Shown here piece after piece: positions 47,540 through 56,898 of a stretch of DNA of 64,000 nt (the first letter of the stretch is position 1; each line of letters begins with the position of its first letter). The notes beneath the pieces are model-generated. The model was not told where the DNA came from and made no database searches. It saw only the letters and a program-made list of their open reading frames with translations. A program made the translations under genes and the position numbers. This DNA is from Devosia pacifica (GTDB lineage: Bacteria > Pseudomonadota > Alphaproteobacteria > Rhizobiales > Devosiaceae): the NCBI RefSeq assembly GCF_014652635.1, contig NZ_BMZE01000001.1:816051-880050 (forward strand). The letters run 5' to 3'.

Positions 47540-50500
47540 CTGCTTTCGTTCACGCTCTCGATCAGGTCGGCATACCCGGCAAAGTCATAGGCCTCCATGC
47601 GCTCGCGCAAAGCCTCGACGAGGGGCGCATTGGCCGGATCCTGTGCCAGCTCGTTCAGTTTCGTATCGATCCCCCTTACGTGGCCGATCTGGCCGAGGCT
47701 GGCAAGTTCGCGCAAGTGCTCGACGCCCGGAGAGATCAGCGTCGCGCTCACCTTCGGCTTATTGTTTGGAGTGGTGACGTCACGCCCCTCCTCGATCCAT
47801 TCCAGCTTCAGGTGCAGTTCAAGTTTGTCGAGCAACTGGCGCATGCTGAAGGGCTTCGCCAGCGTGTCGGAATGTCCCGAACCGCCTGTCGGTTGAGGTG
47901 CGCCGTCGCCGATATTGGCGGACAGCATGACGATCGGCACCGTCATGCCACGCTCCCGCAAAGTTTCCGCAAGTTGCCAGCCATTCATGCCTGGCATCCG
48001 GATATCGAGAAAAAATATGTCAGGCTCAGCCACCGCGATGATCTCGAGGCAGGTTTCCGCATCCGGGGCCATGAAGACCGTGAAATCGAGCGGTGCCAGC
48101 ATCTCACGCATCATGTTGCGGTGGTCGGCATTGTCGTCGACCACCATCACGCTCATGCGCGAGCCCGCGTAGCCCGTGACAAGTCTGCTCTCGCGTGCCT
48201 TTGGCGCGGGCCGGTCAACCTTGGCAAGCATCAGACGCACCTGAAACGTCGTGCCGCTGCCCTGGGTGCTCTCGACACTGATCTCGCCGCCCAAAGTCTC
48301 GGTCAGCAACTTGGTAATAGTCAGCCCCAAGCCAAGCCCCGGCGCAAATCTGGTGCGCTGCGCCTCACCTCGGACGAACGGCTCGAAAATATGCTCTAGG
48401 TCGGCTGCGGCAATACCATCACCACTATCCTCGATCCTGAAGCTGGCAATCTGCATCCGGTACTCGACATCGAACCTGACATGCCCCGAGGGCGTGAACT
48501 TGATGGCGTTGGACAGCAGGTTGACGAGAATCTGGCGCAGTCGCTTCTCGTCCGTCCGCACGACGGCAGGAAGAGCTGGCGAGCGATGGTGCCTGAACTC
48601 CAGCCCCTTCGCCTTCGCCTGCAGATGGAACATGTCGACGATCTGGTCGAGCAACTCGTGAATGTTGATCTCGTTGGAATAGACCTGCAGCCGTCCTGCC
48701 TCGATCTTTGAAATATCGAGCAGGCCGTCGATCAGCCCGGACAGATGCTCGGCGCTGCGCCGGATCACCTGCACTGAACCGACACGGTTTTCCGGCAGAT
48801 TGCGGTCGCGCTCGAGGATTTGCGCATATCCCATCACCGCATTAAGCGGGGTTCGCAATTCATGGCTCAGCCCAACCACGTAGCGGCTCTTAGCCTGGTT
48901 GGCGGCTTCCGCCTTTTCTTTCGCCCGCTGCAGCTCGGCATCAGTGCGCGAGTGCGCATCGATTTCCTTCAGCAACAACGTTGTCTGGCGCGAACTCTCC
49001 TCTTCCGCCACCAGCCGGCTGTCGCGTGCCAGCACAAGGAACCAGGTGATGATACCTGCTGCCACGGAGAAGACGAAGAACACTACGGCGATCGTGCCAC
49101 CGACGACATCTGCCGTTGCGGGCGCCGCTCCGACAGCGAAATAATAGATCATCGCCAGCGTCGAACCGATCATCGCGATCGCCAGAGTGGTCGCGATCGC
49201 GTATCGCCCAAGCCGTGAGCGCAGCCGGTCGTGCACCCATTCGGGCAGAATGCTCGCCGCCACCGCATTCGCCTGCGCACGAAAATGCGCGTGCGGCTTG
49301 CACATGTCGTGGCACCGCGCATCGAGCGAGCAGCATAGCGAACAAATCGGTGCGGCATAGGCCGGGCACCACGCCATGTCCTCCGGCTCGAACGGGTGCT
49401 CGCACACGGAACACGTGAGCGACTTGCGTTGCTGCCACTGCTTGCGCGGCTTGCGCGCCAGGTAGAATTTGCCCTTGGTCAGCCAAGCCAGCGCGGGTGT
49501 CGCCAGAAATGCGACGACCAGCGCCACATACGGTGCCAGCGAGGCCGTCATTGTCCCAAACGCACCGAAATGCGCCGCCAGCGCCACCGCAGTCGACAGC
49601 GTCATGCTGCCCACTCCCACGGGGTTCACGTCATAAAGATGCGCCCGCTTGAACTCGATGCCCGGCGGTGCAAGTCCAAGCGGTTTGTTGATGAACAAAT
49701 CTGCCGAGATCGTGCACAGCCATGCCATGGCGACAATCGAGAAAATCCCTAGCGTTTCCTCCAGTAGCCGATAAATCCCGAGTTGCATCAGCAACAGCGC
49801 GATCGAGACATTGAAGAATAGCCAGACCACACGCCCGGGGTGGCTGTGCGTCAGCCGTGAGAAGAAGTTCGACCAGGCCAGCGAGCCGGCATAAGCGTTC
49901 ATCACGTTGATCTTGAGCTGGCTGACGACAACGAACCCGGCCATCAGCATCAGCGCCGCGAGTTCATTGGGGATCATGTAGCCGAACGCGATGGCGTACA
50001 TATAGGCCGGCTCGGATGCATGCTCTGCCGAAACGCCCGATGAAAGCACCATCACCGCAAGGAACGATCCTGCGAGCAGCTTCGGCGCCCCCATCACCAC
50101 CCAGCCGGCCCCGGCGAGGAACACACCAAGCCGCGCCCGCCAGGATTTCACCCCGCTCGCCGGCAGGAAGCGCAAGAAATCCACCTGCTCGCCGATTTGG
50201 GTCATCAACGCCAGGATCACTGCCGAGGCCGCCCCGAACTTCGCGATATCGAACGGGGCGATGCTTCCCGGCGGCCCGCTCTCCGCGCCGACGCCCGCAA
50301 AGGCGCGCCAGACATCGAACGTTTCCCAGTCCATGAAGGCAATGAAAATGAACGGCAGGATATTGAGGATGATCCAGACCGGCTGAGTCAGCAGCTGAAA
50401 GCGGCTGATCATCCTGATACCGTGCGTTACCAGCGGAATCACCACGATCGCGCTGATGATATGCCCGACCCACAGCGGAATGCCGAACGCCAGTTGCAGC

Positions 50501-50916
50501 GCACTCGACATGATCGAGGCTTCGATGGCGAACAGGATGAAGGTGAAGCTGGCATAGATCAGCGAGGTTATCGTCGAGCCGATATATCCAAAACTTGCCC
50601 CACGCGTCAGCAGGTCGACATCGACCCCGTGCCTTGTCGCGTAGCGCGAGATCGGCACGCCAACGAGCAAAATTGCGATCGAGGCGATCAGAACCGCGAT
50701 CATCGCGTTGGTAGTGCCGTATGACAGCGTTATCGCGCCGCCGATGGCCTCGAGCGCCAGAAACGAGATCGCCCCGATCGCTGTTTGCGAGATTCGCGCA
50801 TCGGAAAACCGGCGCGCCGACTTGGCGGTGAAGCGCAGCGCGTAGTCCTCGAGCGTCTCGTCGGCGACCCAGCGATTATACTCGCGCCTGATGGGAAGTA
50901 TTCTTTGCCGCGCCAT
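47536..50916 (-). CDS. NCS1-transporter-like / Cys-rich / hybrid histidine kinase fusion
   Basis: A protein of 1126 residues. Residues 1-480 form a complete NCS1 (cytosine/purine/allantoin permease)-like domain with about 12 membrane helices (SYGTTNAMIAVLIASI, QLKINVMNAYAGSLAWSN). Residues 502-539 are a Cys-rich module (C502, C505, C517, C525, C528, C529, C535, C539 and H536) resembling a zinc ribbon. Two more membrane helices follow (about 572-593 and 605-630). HisKA has His685 in VGLSHELRTPLNAVMGYAQIL, and the HATPase has LLSNAIKFTP, IEDSGDGIA and GLGLGLTITKLL. The receiver (920-1040) has Asp971 in FFLDIRMPGMNGW. A C-terminal 80-residue helical tail ends the protein. The start is ATG 50916. 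It sits head-to-head with urtA. The natural reading is a transporter-derived sensor, analogous to the SLC5-kinase CbrA. Confidence 0.93.
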   Translation of the reverse strand: MARQRILPIRREYNRWVADETLEDYALRFTAKSARRFSDARISQTAIGAISFLALEAIGGAITLSYGTTNAMIAVLIASIAILLVGVPISRYATRHGVDVDLLTRGASFGYIGSTITSLIYASFTFILFAIEASIMSSALQLAFGIPLWVGHIISAIVVIPLVTHGIRMISRFQLLTQPVWIILNILPFIFIAFMDWETFDVWRAFAGVGAESGPPGSIAPFDIAKFGAASAVILALMTQIGEQVDFLRFLPASGVKSWRARLGVFLAGAGWVVMGAPKLLAGSFLAVMVLSSGVSAEHASEPAYMYAIAFGYMIPNELAALMLMAGFVVVSQLKINVMNAYAGSLAWSNFFSRLTHSHPGRVVWLFFNVSIALLLMQLGIYRLLEETLGIFSIVAMAWLCTISADLFINKPLGLAPPGIEFKRAHLYDVNPVGVGSMTLSTAVALAAHFGAFGTMTASLAPYVALVVAFLATPALAWLTKGKFYLARKPRKQWQQRKSLTCSVCEHPFEPEDMAWCPAYAAPICSLCCSLDARCHDMCKPHAHFRAQANAVAASILPEWVHDRLRSRLGRYAIATTLAIAMIGSTLAMIYYFAVGAAPATADVVGGTIAVVFFVFSVAAGIITWFLVLARDSRLVAEEESSRQTTLLLKEIDAHSRTDAELQRAKEKAEAANQAKSRYVVGLSHELRTPLNAVMGYAQILERDRNLPENRVGSVQVIRRSAEHLSGLIDGLLDISKIEAGRLQVYSNEINIHELLDQIVDMFHLQAKAKGLEFRHHRSPALPAVVRTDEKRLRQILVNLLSNAIKFTPSGHVRFDVEYRMQIASFRIEDSGDGIAAADLEHIFEPFVRGEAQRTRFAPGLGLGLTITKLLTETLGGEISVESTQGSGTTFQVRLMLAKVDRPAPKARESRLVTGYAGSRMSVMVVDDNADHRNMMREMLAPLDFTVFMAPDAETCLEIIAVAEPDIFFLDIRMPGMNGWQLAETLRERGMTVPIVMLSANIGDGAPQPTGGSGHSDTLAKPFSMRQLLDKLELHLKLEWIEEGRDVTTPNNKPKVSATLISPGVEHLRELASLGQIGHVRGIDTKLNELAQDPANAPLVEALRERMEAYDFAGYADLIESVNESR

Positions 50917-51092
50917 CGAACGCCTAGATCTTAACCTGTTCAGCCAACTGCCCAAGAAATCGTCAGCACTGACTTAGCATGCAAAGGCCCGGCCCAACAG
51001 GCTTTTTGCTCAAGCGTCGTCGATCTGGTTGTGGGTCCAGAAGGCCGGTTACGTTAATCGACGTATAGGGGGTTTCGGCTGCTCGTCCCAAG

Positions 51093-51109
51093 GTCTGCCC
51101 GTAGCAGAC
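51093..51109. promoter_or_regulatory. Inverted repeat in the urtA leader region
   Basis: GTCTGC (51093-51098) and GCAGAC (51104-51109) form a perfect inverted repeat with a 5-base spacer, 44 bases before urtA. The 236-base gap between the kinase and urtA genes must carry both promoters; a TATAGGGGG run lies at 51064-51072. I could not recognise a sigma-54 site or other named operator. Confidence 0.4.
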
Positions 51110-51152
51110 GCTTCTCGGCGTCTCGGGGCAACAAGATTCAAGGGACGAAATC

Positions 51153-52463
51153 ATGAAGAACTTCGGCGCCAAGAGCGCTCTTGTCGCTGCCGCAATGGCG
51201 GGCAGCATGACGGCGACTGCACTACCGGCCATCGCTCAGGACGAAGGCCCGATCAAAGTCGGCATCCTCCACTCGCTGTCCGGCACGATGGCGATCTCCG
51301 AGACCACGCTGAAAGACGTGATGCTGATGCTCGTCGAGCAGCAGAACGAAGAAGGCGGCCTTCTCGGGCGTGAACTCGAGCCGGTTGTCGTCGATATCGC
51401 CTCAGACTGGCCGCTCGCTGCCGAAAAGGCCCGCGAACTTCTCACCGTTGAAGATGTCGACGTAGTTTTCGGCTGCTGGACCTCGGTCTGCCGCAAGTCG
51501 GTGCTGCCGGTCTTTGAAGAGCTGAATGGCCTGCTGTTCTACCCCGTCCAGTACGAGGGTGAGGAAAGCCAGCGCAACGTCTTTTACACTGGCGCCTCCC
51601 CCAACCAGCAGGCGATTCCCGCCGTCGACTATCTGATGGAAGAAGAAGGCGTTGAGCGCTGGGTTCTGGCCGGCACGGACTACGTGTACCCGCAGACCAC
51701 CAACAAAATCCTTGAGCAATATCTCATGGATAACGGCGTGGCCTCTGAAGACATCATGATCAACTACACCCCGTTTGGTCATTCTGATTGGCAAACGATT
51801 GTCTCCGATATCGAGGCCTTCGGCTCCGCTGGCAAAAAGACAGCCGTGGTCTCGACCATCAACGGCGATGCCAATGTGCCGTTCTACCGCGAGCTCGCCA
51901 ACCAGGGCATCGAAGCCTCCGACATTCCGGTCGTCGCTTTCTCCGTCGGTGAGGAAGAACTGTCCGGTTTTGACACCGAACCGCTGGTCGGCCACCTGGC
52001 TGCATGGAACTACTTCATGTCGGTCGATACGCCCGAGAACGAAGAGTTCATTGCCGCATGGCACGAGTTCATCGGCAGCGACGATCGCGTGACCAATGAC
52101 CCGATGGAAGCCCACTATATTGGCTTCAACCTTTGGGCCGCAGCCGTCGAGGAAGCCGGCACCACCGATCCCGATGCCATCATCGAGACCATTGTCGGGC
52201 TTGAAGTGCCGAACCTGACTGGCGGCATGGCTGAGATGCTCCCGAACCACCACATCACCAAGCCCGTGCTGATCGGTGAAATCCAGGACGATGGCCAGTT
52301 CTTCGTGGTCTCCGAGACCGATGACCTGGTGCCTGGCGATGCGTGGTCCGACTATCTGCCGGAATCCGCCATGCTCGACGCCGATTGGACCGAGCCGGTC
52401 ATGTGCGGCAACTACAACACCGAGACCGAAACCTGCGGCGGCAGCAGCGCCTCGGCCGAGTAA
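51153..52463 (+). CDS. urtA: Urea ABC transporter substrate-binding protein UrtA
   Basis: A periplasmic binding protein of 436 residues with a signal peptide (about 1-29, ending LPAIAQ). The mature start IKVGILHSLSGTMAISE, then DVDVVFGCWTSVCRKSVLPVFEE and NGLLFYPVQYEGEE are diagnostic of UrtA/FmdD-type urea and short-amide binders; SDWQTIVSDIEAFG and GDANVPFYRELANQGI support it. The mature protein is acidic. AAGGGA precedes ATG 51153. It is the first gene of urtABCDE. Confidence 0.97.
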   Translation: MKNFGAKSALVAAAMAGSMTATALPAIAQDEGPIKVGILHSLSGTMAISETTLKDVMLMLVEQQNEEGGLLGRELEPVVVDIASDWPLAAEKARELLTVEDVDVVFGCWTSVCRKSVLPVFEELNGLLFYPVQYEGEESQRNVFYTGASPNQQAIPAVDYLMEEEGVERWVLAGTDYVYPQTTNKILEQYLMDNGVASEDIMINYTPFGHSDWQTIVSDIEAFGSAGKKTAVVSTINGDANVPFYRELANQGIEASDIPVVAFSVGEEELSGFDTEPLVGHLAAWNYFMSVDTPENEEFIAAWHEFIGSDDRVTNDPMEAHYIGFNLWAAAVEEAGTTDPDAIIETIVGLEVPNLTGGMAEMLPNHHITKPVLIGEIQDDGQFFVVSETDDLVPGDAWSDYLPESAMLDADWTEPVMCGNYNTETETCGGSSASAE

Positions 52464-52523
52464 GCCCACCATCTACCGCCGGGGCAGCAATTGCCCCGGC
52501 CCTTTCCCATTGGCCGAACAGGA

Positions 52524-54164
52524 ATGACCCGGATGTTTCGCGCCCCTTTTGCTTTCCGCCTTCTGGCTGCAGCGCTGTGCCTTCTGGCCGGCGTCTTCGC
52601 GCCGATAGCAGTCAGCGCCCAGGACAATACCAGCCAGATCCGCGAACTGATCGCGGCCATGCCCGATGCCAGCCTGCGTGAACTCGAGGAGATCGTCTCC
52701 AGCCTCGCAGCGACGGGTAATACCGACGTCGTCCCGGTTCTCGAGGCGCTCGGCGAAGGCGACCTCTACTTCAATGAAGAAACCGGCGATGTCGTCATCG
52801 TCACACGCAACCGCATGTACGATCCCGTCACCGAAGAAGAGATCGCGCCGGTTGGCGAAACCGATTTGTCGCGTATCCGGGTCAACAACGGGCTTCGCCG
52901 TGATATCGACGCGACTATTGGCGGCATGACGCTGATGGCGGACGATCCGCAGACGCGTATCAGCGCCGCCCGCACCATGGGTGCCTCTCCGGATGAAGAG
53001 AACATTCCTCTGCTCGATGAGGCGCTCGCTGCCGAAACCGATCCTGCCGTGCGCACCGCGATGGAAAATGCCCGCGCCGTAACCATCCTGGGCATGCCGG
53101 ATGCAACACTCGAACAGAAGCGCCAGGCCGTGCCAATCGTATCGCGCACGTCCGGCGGCGCTGCCATCGTCACCCTGCGCAGCGCACTCAATGAAGACAC
53201 GCCGGAAGAGCTGCGCGCCGATATTGAATCTGCCATTGCAGGGCTCGAACAGGAGCGTGCCTTTTGGCAAGCCGCGCAGAACGTCTGGTTCGGCCTGTCG
53301 CTGGGGTCTGTGCTCTTGCTGGCCGCCATCGGCCTCGCCATCACCTTCGGCGTCATGGGCGTCATCAACATGGCGCATGGCGAAATGGTGATGCTCGGCG
53401 CCTACACGACCTACGTGGTGCAGGAGACCATCCGCCAGAATTCACCCGAGCTTTTCGATTATTCCCTGGCAATCGCCTTGCCGCTGGCCTTTCTCGTCAC
53501 GGCGCTCATCGGCGTCGCCATCGAGCGCGGGATCATCCGCTGGCTCTACGGCAGAGCGCTCGAAACCCTTTTGGCCACATGGGGTCTCTCGCTGATCCTT
53601 CAGCAGACGGTGCGGTCGATCTTCGGGCCGACCAACCGCCAGGTTGGCAATCCGAGCTGGATGTCGGGTTCGTTCGACTTCTACGGTCTGTCGATCACCT
53701 ATAGCCGCATGTGGATCGTCGTCTTTGCGATTGTTGTGTTCGCCGCCCTGCTGGTTGTCCTCAACCGTACCTCGCTCGGCCTGCAGATGCGTGCCGTTAC
53801 ACAGAACCGCCGCATGGCATCGGCCATGGGCATCCGCACGCCTTTCGTTGATGCCATGACATTCGGTCTCGGCTCCGGAATCGCCGGCCTTGCCGGTGTG
53901 GCGCTCAGCCAGATCGACAATGTCTCGCCCAATCTCGGCCAGGGCTACATCATCGACAGCTTCATGGTGGTGGTGTTCGGAGGCGTCGGGAATCTCTGGG
54001 GCACTCTCGTGGGTGCGCTGACGCTCGGCATCGCCAACAAGTTCCTCGAACCCTATGCAGGAGCCGTTCTCGGCAAGATCCTGATCCTCGTCTTCATCAT
54101 CCTGTTCATCCAGAGGCGTCCTCGTGGCCTCTTTGCACTCAAGGGAAGAGCGGTCGACGCATGA
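52524..54164 (+). CDS. urtB: Urea ABC transporter permease UrtB
   Basis: A product of about 546 residues with a signal-like N-terminus, a periplasmic helical, HEAT-like domain (about 30-260, IRELIAAMPDASLRELEEIV, ALGEGDLYFNEETGDVV) that is standard for UrtB, then a LivH-type membrane domain with about eight helices (GVINMAHGEMVMLGAYTTYVVQ). The start is ATG 52524 or ATG 52533; the latter has AGGA at 9 bases. The 3' end overlaps urtC by an ATGA. Confidence 0.96.
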   Translation: MTRMFRAPFAFRLLAAALCLLAGVFAPIAVSAQDNTSQIRELIAAMPDASLRELEEIVSSLAATGNTDVVPVLEALGEGDLYFNEETGDVVIVTRNRMYDPVTEEEIAPVGETDLSRIRVNNGLRRDIDATIGGMTLMADDPQTRISAARTMGASPDEENIPLLDEALAAETDPAVRTAMENARAVTILGMPDATLEQKRQAVPIVSRTSGGAAIVTLRSALNEDTPEELRADIESAIAGLEQERAFWQAAQNVWFGLSLGSVLLLAAIGLAITFGVMGVINMAHGEMVMLGAYTTYVVQETIRQNSPELFDYSLAIALPLAFLVTALIGVAIERGIIRWLYGRALETLLATWGLSLILQQTVRSIFGPTNRQVGNPSWMSGSFDFYGLSITYSRMWIVVFAIVVFAALLVVLNRTSLGLQMRAVTQNRRMASAMGIRTPFVDAMTFGLGSGIAGLAGVALSQIDNVSPNLGQGYIIDSFMVVVFGGVGNLWGTLVGALTLGIANKFLEPYAGAVLGKILILVFIILFIQRRPRGLFALKGRAVDA

Positions 54165-55381
54165 TTACGCAAGCCCTGTTCCGCGCCCTCGACAAGAAGG
54201 CGATCTGGGTGGTGGCCATCCTGCTGGTCATCGCTCTCGCAGTTCCCGCGGCCAACCTATTGATCCCTCCCGGCTCACCCGGTCACGTGCCAAACTACCT
54301 CGTCACCTTGTTCGGCAAATACCTTACCTACGCAATGCTGGCGCTGGCGCTCGATCTGGTGTGGGGCTATTGCGGCATCCTCTCGCTCGGCCACGGTGCT
54401 TTCTTCGCACTCGGCGGCTATGCCATGGGCATGTACCTCATGCGCCAGATCGGCGATCGGGGCGTCTACGGCGACCCTGTGCTGCCCGACTTCATGGTAT
54501 TCCTGAACTATTCCGAACTGCCCTGGTTCTGGCAGGGCATGGACCAGTTCTGGTTTGCCATGCTGATGGTCGTGCTGGTGCCGGGTCTTTTGGCCTTTGT
54601 CTTCGGCTGGTTCGCCTTCCGCAGCCGCGTTACTGGCGTCTATCTGTCGATCATTACCCAGGCGATGACCTACGCCCTGCTCCTCGCATTCTTTCGCAAC
54701 GATATGGGCTTCGGCGGCAATAACGGCCTGACCGACTTCAAGGATATCCTCGGCCAGCCGATTACCGCCACAACCACGCGCGCCTCGCTATTCGCAGCCA
54801 CGGCCATCGCGCTCGCGCTGTCGGTCTTCATCTGCTCGATGATCGTCAACTCCAAGCTCGGCAAGGTGATGATCGCGGTTCGCGATGCGGAAAGTCGCGC
54901 GCGCTTTCTCGGCTATCGCGTCGAGTACGTGAAGCTGTTCGCCTTCGTCGTCTCTGCCGTAATCGCCGGCATTGCCGGTGCGCTCTATGTGCCGCAGGTC
55001 GGCATCATCAATCCGGGCGAATTCGCCCCAGCCAATTCCATCGAGGTCGTCATCTGGACTGCCGTCGGCGGACGCGGTACCATTATCGGGCCGATTATCG
55101 GCGCCATTATCGTCAATATGGGCAAATCCTACTTCACCGGAGCGCTGCCGGAACTGTGGCTGTTTGCTCTTGGCGGATTGTTCGTGTTCGTGACCCTGTT
55201 CCTGCCCAAAGGGATTGTGGGGCTTATCGGGCAGTGGCGCGGCTATTCCGAATGGCGCAACCGCCCCGCCCCGCCAAGCGATGGCGCGCCGTCCGGCGAG
55301 GCACATGCCTCTGATCTCGCCGAACGCGGCGAGAACACCAAGACCGTCACCCGCGCCCCACAACCGAAGCCTGCGGAGTAG
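54161..55381 (+). CDS. urtC: Urea ABC transporter permease UrtC
   Basis: A LivM-type inner-membrane permease of 406 residues with about ten helices; family segments are DLVWGYCGILSLGHGAFFALGGYAMGMYLM in two halves, SIITQAMTYALLLAFF, NNGLTDFKDILG and EVVIWTAVGGRGTIIGPIIGA. A polar tail of about 45 residues follows the last helix. The gene starts within the urtB stop codon and ends 3 bases before urtD. Confidence 0.96.
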   Translation: MITQALFRALDKKAIWVVAILLVIALAVPAANLLIPPGSPGHVPNYLVTLFGKYLTYAMLALALDLVWGYCGILSLGHGAFFALGGYAMGMYLMRQIGDRGVYGDPVLPDFMVFLNYSELPWFWQGMDQFWFAMLMVVLVPGLLAFVFGWFAFRSRVTGVYLSIITQAMTYALLLAFFRNDMGFGGNNGLTDFKDILGQPITATTTRASLFAATAIALALSVFICSMIVNSKLGKVMIAVRDAESRARFLGYRVEYVKLFAFVVSAVIAGIAGALYVPQVGIINPGEFAPANSIEVVIWTAVGGRGTIIGPIIGAIIVNMGKSYFTGALPELWLFALGGLFVFVTLFLPKGIVGLIGQWRGYSEWRNRPAPPSDGAPSGEAHASDLAERGENTKTVTRAPQPKPAE

Positions 55382-55384
55382 CAC

Positions 55385-56134
55385 ATGAGCAAGGCACTCG
55401 ACACGATGCTGTATCTCAATGGCGTCTCCGTCTCCTTTGATGGCTTCAAGGCGCTCAACAGCCTCTCGATCATCGTCAAGCCGGCCGAGATGCTTGCGAT
55501 CATCGGCCCGAATGGCGCCGGCAAGACGACGATGATGGACATCATTACCGGCAAGACCCGGCCCGATGCTGGCGAGGTCTATTTCAACGGGCGCACGGAC
55601 CTCACGAAGCTCGATGAGGCCGCAATCGCCAATCTCGGGATCGGACGCAAATTCCAGAAGCCAACCGTCTTCGAAAGCCAGAGCGTCTGGGACAATCTCG
55701 AGATGGCGCTGAAAAAGCCACGCGGCATCTTCTCCACCTTGTTCTACGCCTCGGATCGCGAGGACAAGGACCGCATTCTCGATATCCTCGAAACTGTCCG
55801 GCTAGCCGGCCGCAAGGATGACCTGGCCGCCAATCTGAGCCACGGCCAGAAGCAGTGGCTCGAAATCGGAATGCTCTTGGCACAGGACCCAAAGCTCTTG
55901 CTGGTGGATGAGCCCGTCGCCGGCATGACCGATGCCGAGACTGTCGAAACGGCCAACCTGCTGCGCGAAATTTCGAAGACCCGCTCGGTCGTCGTTGTTG
56001 AGCACGACATGAGCTTCGTTCGCGATCTCGATACCCGCGTTACCTGCCTCGCCGAGGGTACGGTTCTGGCCGAAGGCTCGCTCGAGCAGGTCAGCGCCAA
56101 TCCAACCGTCATCGAACGTTATCTGGGACGCTAG
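55385..56134 (+). CDS. urtD: Urea ABC transporter ATP-binding protein UrtD
   Basis: A LivG-type ATPase of 249 residues. Walker A is IIGPNGAGKTTMMDII, the signature is NLSHGQKQWLEIGM (His replacing Gly in LSGGQ, normal for UrtD), Walker B is LLLVDEPVAGMTDAE, and the switch His is in VVVEHDMSFVRDL. It works as a heterodimer with UrtE. The gene follows urtC by 3 bases and precedes urtE by 2. Confidence 0.97.
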   Translation: MSKALDTMLYLNGVSVSFDGFKALNSLSIIVKPAEMLAIIGPNGAGKTTMMDIITGKTRPDAGEVYFNGRTDLTKLDEAAIANLGIGRKFQKPTVFESQSVWDNLEMALKKPRGIFSTLFYASDREDKDRILDILETVRLAGRKDDLAANLSHGQKQWLEIGMLLAQDPKLLLVDEPVAGMTDAETVETANLLREISKTRSVVVVEHDMSFVRDLDTRVTCLAEGTVLAEGSLEQVSANPTVIERYLGR

Positions 56135-56136
56135 AC

Positions 56137-56841
56137 ATGACCAGCGCACTCGTTATCGACTCGCTCGATCTTCACTACGGCGCAGCCCAGGCGCTGCGCC
56201 GCGTCAGTATCGAATGCCGCCCCAACCGCATAACTGCTGTTCTCGGCCGCAATGGAGTGGGCAAATCATCAACCCTGCGAGCCATTACCGGCATCAACGC
56301 GATCAGCGCCGGAGAGATCAGCTTCGGCGACGAAACGCTGCGCCGCTCTCCTCCCTATAAGCGCGCCCGTATGGGCATCGGCTACGTGCCGCAGGGCCGC
56401 GAAATTTTTCCATTGCTGACAGTGCGGGAAAACCTGCAGACGGGCTATGCCGGTCTGAAGCATTCCGAGCGCAATGTACCCGACTATATCTTCGAGCTGT
56501 TCCCGGTCCTGAAAACCATGCTCAACCGGCGTGGCGGCGATCTGTCGGGAGGGCAGCAACAGCAGCTGGCAATCGCGCGGGCACTGGTCACACGGCCCAA
56601 GGTCCTTGTGCTCGATGAACCGACCGAGGGGATTCAGCCCTCAATCATCAAGGATATCGGTCGCGCCTTGCAGTTTCTGCGCGACGAAAAAGGGATGACC
56701 ATTCTGCTGGTCGAACAATATCTCGACTTCTGCCGCGAAATTGCAGACGACATTTACGTCATGGACCGAGGCGAGATCATGCACGCCGGGCCGGCTGAAG
56801 ACCTCGACCGGGAGGATGTGCGCCGCCACCTGATGGTGTGA
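56137..56841 (+). CDS. urtE: Urea ABC transporter ATP-binding protein UrtE
   Basis: A LivF-type ATPase of 234 residues. Walker A is VLGRNGVGKSSTLRAI, the Q-loop region is MGIGYVPQGREIFPLLTVREN, the signature is DLSGGQQQQLAIARAL, Walker B is VLVLDEPTEGIQPS, followed by LVEQYLDFCREIAD. It is the last gene of the urt operon; a hairpin shared with the opposite-strand gene follows 7 bases after the stop. Confidence 0.97.
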   Translation: MTSALVIDSLDLHYGAAQALRRVSIECRPNRITAVLGRNGVGKSSTLRAITGINAISAGEISFGDETLRRSPPYKRARMGIGYVPQGREIFPLLTVRENLQTGYAGLKHSERNVPDYIFELFPVLKTMLNRRGGDLSGGQQQQLAIARALVTRPKVLVLDEPTEGIQPSIIKDIGRALQFLRDEKGMTILLVEQYLDFCREIADDIYVMDRGEIMHAGPAEDLDREDVRRHLMV

Positions 56842-56842
56842 C

Positions 56843-56874
56843 AAAAAAAGGCGCCCGACCAAGTCGGGCGCCTT
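56843..56874 (-). terminator. Bidirectional hairpin, strongest on the minus strand
   Basis: A 12-pair perfect stem (56848-56859 with 56863-56874) closes a 3-base loop. On the minus strand it is followed by a run of seven T (56849-56843, partly in the stem), an excellent intrinsic terminator for the small acidic-protein gene. On the plus strand it lies just past urtE and may end the urt transcript. Confidence 0.85.
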
Positions 56875-56898
56875 CGAAACCCAAGGGTTTCTTACGAA

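Noticed and set aside
50917..51152. Possible sigma-54 promoter before urtA
   Set aside because: No GG-N10-GC element with an acceptable TGGCAC/TTGC match was found.
51402..52472. Minus-strand frame of 356 codons opposite urtA
   Set aside because: Antisense shadow of urtA, which is unambiguous.
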